A stretch of DNA of 64,000 nucleotides. It comes from Rhizobium sp. RU33A (lineage in GTDB: Bacteria; Pseudomonadota; Alphaproteobacteria; Rhizobiales; Rhizobiaceae). Shown here piece after piece: positions 28,592 through 37,379 of this stretch (its first letter is position 1; each line of letters begins with the position of its first letter). The stretch spans positions 150,851 to 214,850 of the forward strand of contig NZ_FTMQ01000007.1 in assembly GCF_900156055.1 (NCBI RefSeq). Reading direction: 5' to 3'. Made by a program: the position numbers and the translations under genes. The notes under the pieces are model-generated. The model saw nothing but the letters and a program-made list of their open reading frames with translations, was not told where the DNA came from and made no database searches.

Positions 28592-29476
28592 TCAGCCCAT
28601 GCGCTCGGAGGCGTAGGAGCCTGGGCTTGCCGGGAAGACCACCGTACGGTTGCCATTGATGAAGGTGCGGTGATGGATATGGGCGTGGATCGCACGCGCC
28701 AGCACCTGGCTTTCAACGTCACGGCCGATCGACACGTAATCGTCTGCCGACTGCGCGTGGGTGATACGGGCGACATCCTGCTCGATGATCGGGCCTTCGT
28801 CGAGATCGGCGGTGACGTAATGGGCGGTGGCCCCAATCAGCTTCACGCCGCGTTCGAAGGCCTGCTTGTAGGGATTGGCGCCCTTGAAGGACGGCAGGAA
28901 CGAGTGGTGGATGTTGATGATTTTGCCGGACATCTTCTGGCACATCTGGTCCGACAGGATCTGCATATAGCGTGCGAGCACGATGAGTTCCGTGCCGGTC
29001 TGCTCGACGAGATCCATGATGCGGGCTTCGGCCTCGAGCTTGTTGGCCTTGGTCACCGGGATATGGTGGAAGGGGATGTCATGGTTCACGACGACTTTCT
29101 GGTAGTCGAAATGATTGGAGACGACGCCGACGATCTCGATCGGCAGCGCCCCGATCTTCCAGCGGTAGAGCAGGTCGTTCAGGCAATGGCCGAAGCGCGA
29201 CACCATCAAAAGGACCTTCATGCGCTTGGCGGCATCATGCAGGTTCCAGTTCATGCCGAATTTCTCGGCGACGGGAATGAAGCCCTTCTCGAGCTTGGCT
29301 TCGTTGGCGCCTTCCTCAGAGATGAAGGAGATGCGCATGAAGAACTGGCCCGTATGCAGATCGTCGAATTGCGAGCTGTCGACGATGTTGCAGCCCTGCT
29401 CGGCGAGATAGCCGGAAATCGCCGCCACGATTCCGCGGGTCGATTGGCAGGATACGGTCAAAACATAGCTCGTCAT
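28592..29476 (-). CDS. purU: Formyltetrahydrofolate deformylase
   Basis: Hydrolyses 10-formyl-tetrahydrofolate to formate and tetrahydrofolate, balancing one-carbon pools and supplying formate to PurT. The 294 residues show an N-terminal ACT domain (VLTVSCQSTRGIVAAISGYL) and a formyltransferase-like catalytic domain with NHFDYQKVVVNHDIPFHHIP and IINIHHSFLPSFKGANPY, which carry the Asn, His and Asp residues of the family. ATG at 29476 is preferred to one four codons upstream because it begins the ACT strand directly. It is monocistronic, with a hairpin after the stop. Confidence 0.95.
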   Translation of the reverse strand: MTSYVLTVSCQSTRGIVAAISGYLAEQGCNIVDSSQFDDLHTGQFFMRISFISEEGANEAKLEKGFIPVAEKFGMNWNLHDAAKRMKVLLMVSRFGHCLNDLLYRWKIGALPIEIVGVVSNHFDYQKVVVNHDIPFHHIPVTKANKLEAEARIMDLVEQTGTELIVLARYMQILSDQMCQKMSGKIINIHHSFLPSFKGANPYKQAFERGVKLIGATAHYVTADLDEGPIIEQDVARITHAQSADDYVSIGRDVESQVLARAIHAHIHHRTFINGNRTVVFPASPGSYASERMG

Positions 29477-29909
29477 CGGTTCTCTCATCTCCTCGGCATG
29501 GCGCAGGCGCCGTGTCTCTATCGCATGTCCGGCACGATCGGAAGCGTGCCGTGTTGCTGATCCTCATCGTCTTTCAAAGGCTGTCGGCAAGCGCGCCTGC
29601 GGTTTCCGCACCTTTGCGATGGGCAGAGATTAGGGCAGGAAATGCAAAACCCCGTTCCCATTGCGTCTTTCCAGGGCGCATCTTCGCCGTTTCGTCTGGT
29701 GATCAGTGTGAAATCTTCTGAGCTGTTCTTGCCACTCACCGGCGATCCGCTCTTGGGGATTCAGGAGCGCTTCCCCAGCGTGCTCCTCAAAGTGTGATTT
29801 GAAGCGCGGTCTAGACCACACGCATGAATGCTCTTGCTAGAACCAGAATGACATTGTGCCGGGGACCCGTTAAAACCTCCGCGATATCCAGGCCAAGACA
29901 GGTTTGAAA
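29477..29909. other. Intergenic region between purU and the GH5 gene
   Basis: This 433-base gap should hold the divergent promoters of purU and the endoglucanase. I see a 10-bp palindrome GGTCTAGACC at 29808-29817 and a hairpin AGGAGC/GCTCCT at about 29763-29787. Short open frames here lack ribosome binding sites and coding character. I did not recognise a glycine or other riboswitch. Confidence 0.5.
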
Positions 29910-30971
29910 ATGATGAAACGGAAAATGACGCTTGGCCTGATTTCCGCTGCGCTGGCCATGGCAATGCCAGTCAATTCACTTGCTGCCACAAGCAGTGCCT
30001 GCTTTCGTGGAATAAACCTCGCCGGGGCGGAATTCGGCAATCTGCAAGGTGTATTCGGCGAAGGCTATATCTACCCCTCGCTTGAAACGGTCACCTATTT
30101 CGCAGGTAAGGGGTTCAATACGGTGCGGCTCCCGTTCCTTTGGGAGCGCTTGCAGCCGAAGCTGAACAGCGACTTCGACCCCGCCGAGCTCAGCCGTCTC
30201 AAGGAAACCGTCGCAACGATCGGATCCTTCAATCAGACTGTGATCCTCGATCCCCACAACTACGCACGCTACTTCGAGAAGCTGATCGGGACCGAAGAGG
30301 TTCCCGTGTCCGCCTTTGTCGATTTCTGGCAGCGTCTGGCGAAGGAGTTCGAGGGAGACCGACATGTGGTCTTCGGCCTGATGAACGAGCCCTTCGACAT
30401 CTCGTCGACGGATTGGCGTGATGTCGCCAACGAAGCGATCGCGGGCATTCGCGAGGTGGGTGCAGACAACCTGATCCTGGTTCCGGGGACGTCCTGGACG
30501 GGCGCGCATAGCTGGTTCGGCGACTGGTATGGTGGGGCGAATGCAGAGGTGCTGTTGAGCATCAAGGACCCGGCTAACAATTATGCCTTCGAGCTTCACC
30601 AGTATTTCGACGACGATTTTTCCGGGACTTTGAACAATTGCAGCCGCGCAGCCGATGCCGTCGATGCCATCCGCGAGGTCGGCGAATGGTTGAAGGAAAC
30701 CGGTCAGCGAGGCTTCCTCGGTGAGTTCGGTGTTCCGGGTACACCGGAATGTACGGCGGTGCTGACGGAGGTTGTGAAGCTGCTTGATGAGGACAAGACA
30801 TCGTGGATCGGCTGGACCTATTGGGCGGCTGGTGACTGGTGGCCCGAAACCGAAGAGCTCAACATCCAGCCGACCAAAAACGGCGATCGACCACAGCTCA
30901 GTGGTCTCGCACCCGTGCTCAACGACTTCGTCGGCGCGGCGGACGGTTGCCCGGGCCTCGAGCGTCCCTGA
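29910..30971 (+). CDS. Secreted GH5 endoglucanase-like glycoside hydrolase
   Basis: A 353-residue hydrolase exported by an N-terminal signal peptide (cleavage likely after NSLAATS). The GH5 fold is shown by RGINLAGAEFG, VILDPHNYARY, the acid/base Glu in FGLMNEPFD and the nucleophile Glu in GFLGEFGVPG. GH5 enzymes cut beta-1,4-glucans and related polymers. Sitting at the head of a polysaccharide locus on the same strand as a GT2 and a polymerase, it probably trims or processes the polymer made here, as ExoK and ExsH do for succinoglycan, rather than degrading plant cellulose. The start is uncertain by one or two codons (ATGs at 29910 and 29913). Confidence 0.88.
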   Translation: MMKRKMTLGLISAALAMAMPVNSLAATSSACFRGINLAGAEFGNLQGVFGEGYIYPSLETVTYFAGKGFNTVRLPFLWERLQPKLNSDFDPAELSRLKETVATIGSFNQTVILDPHNYARYFEKLIGTEEVPVSAFVDFWQRLAKEFEGDRHVVFGLMNEPFDISSTDWRDVANEAIAGIREVGADNLILVPGTSWTGAHSWFGDWYGGANAEVLLSIKDPANNYAFELHQYFDDDFSGTLNNCSRAADAVDAIREVGEWLKETGQRGFLGEFGVPGTPECTAVLTEVVKLLDEDKTSWIGWTYWAAGDWWPETEELNIQPTKNGDRPQLSGLAPVLNDFVGAADGCPGLERP

Positions 30972-30992
30972 GGCCGCCAGCCGCCCGAAACA

Positions 30993-32057
30993 GTGCAGAG
31001 GTTAAGCTGGTATCAACAGTTTTGGTATTTGCTCGGCGCAGTTCCGCACATTCGAAAGAGCTCCCGATTGGCCTTACCGGATCACATCGAGCTGGTCACG
31101 CAGACGCCTGATCTGGCGCATGACGCCGTCACGGTTGTCGTGACTGTGCCGACCTTTCGGCGACCGGTGCACCTTATCAAGACGCTTGAAAGTCTGGCGG
31201 CCCAAAGGACAAACCGTCGCTATGCCGTCGTGCTGGTCGACAATGACAGTGATCACCGCGAGGGTGTGGTGGCGGCCCGGCCGCTGTTTGAAACGGGGCA
31301 GATCAACGGTATACTGATCGTTGAGACGCTCAGGGGAAATTGTAATGCCTACAATGCTGCCTGGCTGACGGCGCTTCAGCACTTCCCCAACATGAGCCAT
31401 CTGCTTGTTATCGATGATGACGAGATTGCCGATCCGGACTGGATCGAGGCCATGAGCCGCACCAAGGAAATGTTTGGTGCCGATCTGGTCGGTGGCCCGC
31501 AAGTGCCGGTCTTCCCGACGACTGAAACCGGCGATGTGCCTCGACATCCGGTGTTCACGCCGCCTTATCAGACGACTGGGCTTGTCCCGCTCCTCTATTC
31601 CTCCGGCAATCTCCTGGTCTCCCGCGTTCTGCTTGAGGCAAATACCTATCCGTTTCTCGATCCGAGGTTCAACTTCACCGGTGGCGGGGATGCGAACTTC
31701 ATCGATCAGTCGGTGCGCAAAGGTTTCAAAGCCGCTTGGTGTCACGAGGCGCCGGTCCTCGAGACCGTGCCTGCAAACCGTCTTGAGCGATCCTGGCTGC
31801 GCGCGCGCGGCATTCGCGATGGTGTGATCTCCAGCCTGGTCGAAAAAGGTCGGCGCGCCAGCGAGCCCTTGGGGGGCTTCCGGGTGTTCCTGAAGAGCAT
31901 TGCCCTGCTGACCCTCTCGCCGTTGAAGGCGATCATGGCCGCTCGCCGCCTCGGATCGCTGCAAAACAGCCTTTATTTCGTCCATGTCGGCCTTGGCCGG
32001 ACGCTCGCACATTTCGGATATGCCGATGAACAGTATCGACATACGGACGGGCGCTGA
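30993..32057 (+). CDS. Family 2 glycosyltransferase
   Basis: A 354-residue GT-A enzyme using a nucleotide sugar. VVTVPTFRRPVHLIKTLESL (about 50-70) is the nucleotide-binding strand, VDNDSD and VIDDDEIADP are the acidic metal-binding motifs, and TGGGDANFID replaces the usual ED acceptor motif. The C-terminal part (about 285-330) is weakly hydrophobic. The GTG start at 30993 lacks a clear ribosome binding site. It lies 21 bases after the GH5 gene and overlaps the polymerase gene, so the three are probably one operon. Sugar specificity is unknown. Confidence 0.88.
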   Translation: MQRLSWYQQFWYLLGAVPHIRKSSRLALPDHIELVTQTPDLAHDAVTVVVTVPTFRRPVHLIKTLESLAAQRTNRRYAVVLVDNDSDHREGVVAARPLFETGQINGILIVETLRGNCNAYNAAWLTALQHFPNMSHLLVIDDDEIADPDWIEAMSRTKEMFGADLVGGPQVPVFPTTETGDVPRHPVFTPPYQTTGLVPLLYSSGNLLVSRVLLEANTYPFLDPRFNFTGGGDANFIDQSVRKGFKAAWCHEAPVLETVPANRLERSWLRARGIRDGVISSLVEKGRRASEPLGGFRVFLKSIALLTLSPLKAIMAARRLGSLQNSLYFVHVGLGRTLAHFGYADEQYRHTDGR

Positions 32058-33354
32058 CCCTGACGTCGCGGGGCTGAGGCCTGCCTATCCCGCGCAGATG
32101 CTGCGCCGGGCGGCCGTCGTCGTGAGCATCCTGTTGTTTGCGGTCATGCTGATCTCGTTCCAGCCTTTCTCGCCGGTTCACGAGGGTGTGGAAGAAGGCG
32201 GCAATCTGGTCAATCAGCTGGGTTTCGGCCTGCTCGGCCTCATTGCGCTATGCTCACTGCTGACGCTCGCCGATCTGCGCAGGCTGCCGTCCCTAATCGG
32301 TCCGGTCTGGTTGCTGATGATCGGTTTTCTTGTGCTCTCCGGATTCGCCGCTCCAGATCCGAGTGCGACGTTGCGCGGCATCATTCTCACCCTGATCGTG
32401 ATGATGACCATCGTGACCGTGCTGGCGCTGCCGCAGGATGGAGATGGCTATGCCCGCATGTTGAGCGTGGTCGCAGGCATCCTGATCTTCATCTGCTATG
32501 CTGGGCTACCCTTGGTCCCCTCTCTGGCAACCCATGGCTTCGACGCGCTGGAGCCTCAGAATTCCTATCTCTGGCGCGGGGTCTTCACGCACAAAAATAT
32601 CGCCGGGCCGGTCATGGCGGCATTCGCCTTTGCAGCCATCTACCTCTGGCGACGCGGCGACCGCTGGGCCGGCGTGGTGATCGGGGTGTCGGCCCTGATT
32701 TTTGTCAGCCAGACGGGCTCCAAGACCACGCTTGGACTGGTGCCCGTTGCGGCGCTCCTGGTTCTTGTTCCGAGTGCGATCGGGCTTCGCGTGCTGACAC
32801 CGATCGCGGTGTTCTTCTGCCAGCTTGCCTTCGCTCTCCTGACCTTTGGTTCCGTCCTCATCGAACCGATCCACCAGTTCGTTCTGTGGCTCGGCATCGA
32901 CCCGACATTTACCGGCCGTGTCTCGATCTGGAAATTCGGGCTCGATGCACTGGCCGATCGCCCGCTCACGGGCTTCGGCTATGAGAGTTTCTGGAGTACG
33001 GATCTGGTCCGCTATGCCGCCAATCCCTATTATCTCGACTGGGATGTGCGCGGCATCGTGCATGCCCATAACGGCTATCTCGATATCGCGATCTCCATGG
33101 GGATACCTGCCCTCATCGTCGCGCTGGCGGTCCTGATCCTGCTTCCGCTGGTCGACTATATGCGTTGCAGGCCGGCCCGGGAGAACAGGTTGCTCGCGGA
33201 CTTCTTCATGATGATCGTGTTCTTCACGACGCTGAATGCGATGATGGAGAGCTTCTTCTTCCGTCGCATGGACCCGGTCTGGATGCTCTGCTTCTACGGG
33301 GTGATCGGCCTTAGGCTCGTGGCGAGAGTGCCCATCCCGCGAACACTTGCTTGA
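32020..33354 (+). CDS. O-antigen-ligase/ExoQ-like polysaccharide polymerase
   Basis: A 444-residue polytopic inner-membrane protein with about ten to twelve hydrophobic segments. The Wzy_C/O-antigen ligase core is visible: WRGVFTHKNIAGPVMAAFAF, SQTGSKTTLG, and in the large periplasmic loop the segment DVRGIVHAHNGYLDIAISMG with the conserved His. It resembles ExoQ-type polymerases of rhizobial Wzy-dependent polysaccharides. ATG at 32020 overlaps the GT2 gene by 38 bases; ATG at 32026 is possible. Confidence 0.87.
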   Translation: MPMNSIDIRTGADPDVAGLRPAYPAQMLRRAAVVVSILLFAVMLISFQPFSPVHEGVEEGGNLVNQLGFGLLGLIALCSLLTLADLRRLPSLIGPVWLLMIGFLVLSGFAAPDPSATLRGIILTLIVMMTIVTVLALPQDGDGYARMLSVVAGILIFICYAGLPLVPSLATHGFDALEPQNSYLWRGVFTHKNIAGPVMAAFAFAAIYLWRRGDRWAGVVIGVSALIFVSQTGSKTTLGLVPVAALLVLVPSAIGLRVLTPIAVFFCQLAFALLTFGSVLIEPIHQFVLWLGIDPTFTGRVSIWKFGLDALADRPLTGFGYESFWSTDLVRYAANPYYLDWDVRGIVHAHNGYLDIAISMGIPALIVALAVLILLPLVDYMRCRPARENRLLADFFMMIVFFTTLNAMMESFFFRRMDPVWMLCFYGVIGLRLVARVPIPRTLA

Positions 33355-33366
33355 GCTACCTTTCGT

Positions 33367-35061
33367 TCAGGCCTGCGCGTCTTCGCGGCGTTTCCACAAG
33401 CGTCTCAAATTCAGGCCAAGGGCGAGCAGGACGCCGATGCCAAATCCAGCGATCAGACCGCCGAGTGCTATGACCTTGCGAGAGGGACCGACCGGATCCA
33501 GCGGTGGGCGCGCCTCCGACAGGACCTGAATATTGGCGAGTGTAATTGCTTCCTGTTCCCCGGTTTCGCGGGTTCTGAGCAGGAAGGATTCGTAGACAGA
33601 ACGGCGTGCCGCCGCCTCGCGCTCGAGTTCCCGCAAGGTGACGAGGCTGTCATTGTTCGATGCTTGGGTGTCCTTGAGTTCCCGCAGGCGGCTGGTGAGT
33701 GCCACTTCCTGCTGGAGGGAGCGGTCCAGTTCGACCTGGAGGGCGCTACGGATGCGGCCGAGTTCCTCACGGATCTGGTTGAGCATCCCGCTGGCCTGCG
33801 ATTGTGCCTCGATATATCTCGGGTGTTGCGGTCCATAGCGGGCCGCGATCGATTCGAGTTCCTTGCGCAGATCGGCATAACGCGTGCGCAGGACCGCGAT
33901 TGTGTCGGAACTCACGTCTTCGGGGAGCGCCAGTTCACCGCCGCTGGAGGCTGCCATCTTCGCGATGCTGGTAATCTTGGCGCGCAGGCCGGCGGTTTCG
34001 ACGCGCAGCGAACTCAGTCTTTCGTTCAGCAGTTTCAGATCGTTGTCCACGATCGGTCTGCCGTCGACATTCACGAGGTCATTCGAATTGCGGAAGCTTT
34101 CAGCGGCCTTTTCCGCCTCTTCGAGCTTCATGCGCAGGTCGGTAAGGCGGCTCGACAGTTCGTCCGATGTGCGGCGAACAGCGTCCGATTGCATCGAGGC
34201 CAGTTCGCGCTGAAAGACGTCGCTGACAATGTTGGCCAGACGCGCGGACTTCTCCGGATCCCGCGTTTCTGCGGAGATCGAAAAGATGAATGTCTTCTGA
34301 TCCCGGTTGACGTTGATCACCTCATAGAGGTGGTTCAAGACCCGAGACTCGACGTTCTGGGCGTCACCCTGGGACGCTGTCGACCAGAGGGCGCTCAGGC
34401 CGGAGGGGCGGAGGGTGCCGTTGAATTCCGGGTCCTGCTTGAGATCGGCTTGCTCGATGACTTTCAGCAAGACACTGTTCGACTTGACTATACGTGCCTG
34501 ACTTTCGACCACGGCGAGCGAGGCATCGGTCGGCAATTGATCGGTGGTCAACTGGTCGCCGACGGTGCGGATCTGTCTTGGGTCGACGAGGATGTCACTG
34601 CTGGCGACCCAGAGTTTCGGCAGGGTCATGGCATAACCAGCACCAAAGAGGCCGCCGATCACGGTCGAGGCAATCAGAATGCGATGGGACCGTTTGAGAA
34701 TGTCGATGACGAGGAAGGGGTCGATCAGAGGCTTCCATTCGGCTTCGTCCCTCGGGACGGTGTTGCCGTCGCGGTTCTCATCCAGACGACTGGCCGTGGA
34801 GATTTCGGGCGAGGGCTCCTGCGTCGGGATGGCGGCCGGAGTGGGAGGTCTGGTTTCCCCGACCTCCATGCTGTTCACCTGGCCCTCGAGCATGGATACG
34901 CGGGCGCGCAGAAAATCAAGGTAGTCGTCGTGGCGTTCCAGCATGTCCCGCAGGGAAGGCCGCCCGACAGGGGTGTCTGCGGAGTGTCCGGATAGGCGCT
35001 CTGCGCCTGCGGCGCCGGGCTCTTTGCCTCCGTGACTGGTGCGATCATCGCGCAGATACAT
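33367..35061 (-). CDS. GumC/ExoP-like polysaccharide chain-length protein without kinase domain
   Basis: Polysaccharide co-polymerase of 564 residues. A cytoplasmic N-terminal region of about 120 residues precedes membrane segment 1 (about 128-148), the Wzz domain (LWVASSDILVDPRQI), a long periplasmic coiled coil (about 300-480) and membrane segment 2 (about 535-555) after the PxxP-type motif PPLDPVGPSRKV. The protein stops soon after, so the BY-kinase domain of ExoP and Wzc is absent. It would regulate chain length with the polymerase and flippase encoded on either side, on the opposite strand. The long cytoplasmic N terminus is unusual. Confidence 0.88.
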   Translation of the reverse strand: MYLRDDRTSHGGKEPGAAGAERLSGHSADTPVGRPSLRDMLERHDDYLDFLRARVSMLEGQVNSMEVGETRPPTPAAIPTQEPSPEISTASRLDENRDGNTVPRDEAEWKPLIDPFLVIDILKRSHRILIASTVIGGLFGAGYAMTLPKLWVASSDILVDPRQIRTVGDQLTTDQLPTDASLAVVESQARIVKSNSVLLKVIEQADLKQDPEFNGTLRPSGLSALWSTASQGDAQNVESRVLNHLYEVINVNRDQKTFIFSISAETRDPEKSARLANIVSDVFQRELASMQSDAVRRTSDELSSRLTDLRMKLEEAEKAAESFRNSNDLVNVDGRPIVDNDLKLLNERLSSLRVETAGLRAKITSIAKMAASSGGELALPEDVSSDTIAVLRTRYADLRKELESIAARYGPQHPRYIEAQSQASGMLNQIREELGRIRSALQVELDRSLQQEVALTSRLRELKDTQASNNDSLVTLRELEREAAARRSVYESFLLRTRETGEQEAITLANIQVLSEARPPLDPVGPSRKVIALGGLIAGFGIGVLLALGLNLRRLWKRREDAQA

Positions 35062-35124
35062 GTCAGCCCTTGCTTCGGGAAATGGTTCGCGTTGCGCAAA
35101 TTTAATTTTTTATCAAAAACAAAT

Positions 35125-35148
35125 GGTTAAAAGATCGGAAAATTAACC
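35125..35148. promoter_or_regulatory. AT-rich inverted repeat in a divergent promoter
   Basis: GGTTAA at 35125-35130 and TTAACC at 35143-35148 sit in a markedly AT-rich stretch between the GumC-like gene and the flippase gene. This is the shared promoter region. AT-rich sites of this kind are typical of Ros/MucR control of rhizobial exopolysaccharide genes, but no specific factor can be named. Confidence 0.3.
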
Positions 35149-35222
35149 GTTGGGACGTAGCTTCTGCAGGTGTCGCCGCCGTCCGAAATGTGACCTGCGC
35201 CTTCAGCAACTCTGGACACCAC

Positions 35223-36485
35223 GTGAACGCGATCCTTCGGCACCTTTCTGCAAACAGACAGCTCCTAAACTCCTATTTCTCGGTCATATCGGGATCTGCG
35301 GGACGGCTGGTTGTCTCTCTCGCCTATTTCGTCGTGCTGGCCAACACGCTGCCCCTTGCGGATTACGGCATCTTCGCCACGGCGTCGGGCGCCGGGCTCG
35401 TCCTCTCGCGGCTCCTGGCGCTCGGTTTCAGCTCACCGCTTTATCGCATTGCGGTCGTCAAGCCGCGGCTTCTCGGCGTCTACACGGTTGGCTATCTGCT
35501 CGCTTCTCTTCTCTCCCTGCCGCTCGTCGTCGTCGCGGCGCTGCTGATCTATTTTCTGTTCTTCTCCGACGATGTCGGCCTGCTCACCTTTTCCCTGGTG
35601 CTCATCGCCGAGATTTTGCTATGGCGGTCGGCCGAGATCGTCATCATCGTCAACAATGGGCTCAAGCGTTTCGGGCTCGCTGCTCTCCTGGTGATCTTTG
35701 GAACTGCTGCACGCGCGGCGGCCGCTGGCCTCTTCTGGAGCCAAGCCTCGGTCCAGGACCTCGACCATTGGGCGTGGTGGTATACGGGCGCCAATGCCGC
35801 ATCGCTGGTCGTTGCCCTCTACTTCTACCCCCGCGTTCGGCTGCGTTACGATATGCGGCTCTATCTTCGGCGGGTGCAGGATTCTCTCGCCGTCGCGGGT
35901 GCTGAACTGCTGTTCTACCTGCAGTCGGAGCTCGACAAGCTGATGGTGCTCGGGATTGGTGGGCCGGCCGTTGCCGGTGTCTATGCGATCATCATGCGGG
36001 TCGTGGACCTGACTGCGCTGCCGATCCGCTCCTTCAACACGATCCTGGTGCAGAAACTGATGCAGAGCCCTGACATGTTGAGGTCACCCAAGGTCAGGGT
36101 CCTCATCGAAGCGGGCTTGATGATCGTCTCCGTTGCCGGGCTCGCAACACTCGCCTTCCTCCTGCACCTTTATCCGAATGCGCTCGGTCGCAACGTGGCA
36201 CCAGTTGCCGAGTTGCTGCCGCTTGTTTTGCTCGTTCCGGGGTTTCGCAATCTCGCGGAGTACCAGGGGGAGCTGATGTATGCGCGTGGGCAAAGCTGGC
36301 TGCGTACGCTGTGTCTTGCACTTCTGACGCTGAGCAAGGCCGGGATGATCGCGCTCCTGCTCAACAGTTTTGCACATGAGGGGCAGGACTGGATCATCGC
36401 TTTGAACGGTGTCTTTGCCGGCCTCTATGTTATCTCGGCGATCTTCACCTACTCGAGTCTCAGGTTGCCGGCCAAGCGGGTCTGA
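35223..36485 (+). CDS. Wzx-type polysaccharide flippase
   Basis: A 420-residue polysaccharide-synthase/MOP-superfamily membrane protein with about twelve hydrophobic segments, starting NAILRHLSANRQLLNSYFSV and including GSAGRLVVSLAYFVVLANTL. It is expected to flip undecaprenyl-linked repeat units across the inner membrane for the polymerase at 32020. The GTG at 35223 is preferred because the protein then begins just before the first amphipathic helix; a GTG at 35190 in the same frame is possible. Neither has a strong ribosome binding site. Confidence 0.87.
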   Translation: MNAILRHLSANRQLLNSYFSVISGSAGRLVVSLAYFVVLANTLPLADYGIFATASGAGLVLSRLLALGFSSPLYRIAVVKPRLLGVYTVGYLLASLLSLPLVVVAALLIYFLFFSDDVGLLTFSLVLIAEILLWRSAEIVIIVNNGLKRFGLAALLVIFGTAARAAAAGLFWSQASVQDLDHWAWWYTGANAASLVVALYFYPRVRLRYDMRLYLRRVQDSLAVAGAELLFYLQSELDKLMVLGIGGPAVAGVYAIIMRVVDLTALPIRSFNTILVQKLMQSPDMLRSPKVRVLIEAGLMIVSVAGLATLAFLLHLYPNALGRNVAPVAELLPLVLLVPGFRNLAEYQGELMYARGQSWLRTLCLALLTLSKAGMIALLLNSFAHEGQDWIIALNGVFAGLYVISAIFTYSSLRLPAKRV

Positions 36486-36515
36486 CGTTCTCGCCGCGAA
36501 GCTCACCAATCGTGG

Positions 36516-37379
36516 TCAAAGGCCGAGGATCCGTCTGATTTCTGCGGGTTCAAGACCCAGGAAGGACTGCATGCCGAGCGCGACCTGTTCAGGTGCCATG
36601 TCGGCCACGAAGGCGCGGAATTCGGCTTCCGTTGGCGGTGGAGCCAGCCAGAAGACCTTGCAAAGCTCCGTCTGGTCGTGGAAGTGCCCCGCGCCGTGCT
36701 CGACGTCATCCACGAAGCGGCCGTACATCATGCATTCCGAGAAACGGCGCTGCTTGCCCATTGCCGCGATCCAGTGCTCGCCCGTGACGCTTTCGATCCG
36801 CGCGCACATGTCCCTGATGCTGCTTCGCCTCCAGGCGATCATCGTGCCGACATAGTCGTTCGTGGAGCGCTGCGTTTCGGGCAGGCCGAACAACTTCCCT
36901 GCATTGGCGGACCAGCGGCGATGTTCGCCCATGGAGTCTGCCGTCAAGGCGCCCGGCCTGACCAGCAGGCGCAGCGCATCGTCACGCCAGAGCTGGCTGC
37001 AATCATAGGGCCGAAGGAAAGCAACATCGGAATCCAGATAGAGAAACGCATCGTCCTCGACCAGGTCGGCGATGGCTATCCGGCGAAACTGCTGCACATG
37101 CCAACCGCGAAGCGGCTTGGTCTTCAACGATAGCCAGATGCGACGTCGGCCCATGGTCAGCGGATCGGGAAAGACCTTCAGCCAGGATGGCAGGAGGTCC
37201 TTCTCTCCGATGATCACCCTGCGCGGCGATTGCAGTTGCCGGAACAACGGAACATCGCGGTCTTCAACGAGCACATAATGTTTGCTGTATCCCGTGACAT
37301 GCGCGTCCAGCGTCTCGCAGAGCAAACGAAAACGTTCGAAATCCGCATGATAGCTCGCGGTGACAATGGCTGTCCTCAT
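36516..37379 (-). CDS. DUF6492 family protein, putative glycosyltransferase
   Basis: A 287-residue protein starting MRTAIVTASYHADFERF. The motif FLYLDSDVAFLRPYD near residue 118 is a DxD-type metal and nucleotide-sugar site, as in GT-A transferases, and the overall pattern matches DUF6492. It overlaps the upstream transferase gene by four bases on the same strand, so the two should act in the same pathway. The sugar is unknown. Confidence 0.8.
   Translation of the reverse strand: MRTAIVTASYHADFERFRLLCETLDAHVTGYSKHYVLVEDRDVPLFRQLQSPRRVIIGEKDLLPSWLKVFPDPLTMGRRRIWLSLKTKPLRGWHVQQFRRIAIADLVEDDAFLYLDSDVAFLRPYDCSQLWRDDALRLLVRPGALTADSMGEHRRWSANAGKLFGLPETQRSTNDYVGTMIAWRRSSIRDMCARIESVTGEHWIAAMGKQRRFSECMMYGRFVDDVEHGAGHFHDQTELCKVFWLAPPPTEAEFRAFVADMAPEQVALGMQSFLGLEPAEIRRILGL

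Noticed and set aside
28547..29560. 337-residue plus-strand frame opposite purU
   Set aside because: Covers purU completely and has the composition of a shadow frame.
29518..29739. Short minus-strand frame upstream of purU
   Set aside because: No ribosome binding site, odd composition (clusters of Cys and Arg) and no homology I recognise.
33664..34995. 443-residue plus-strand frame opposite the GumC-like gene
   Set aside because: Its composition mirrors the real gene on the other strand and there is no ribosome binding site or recognised domain.
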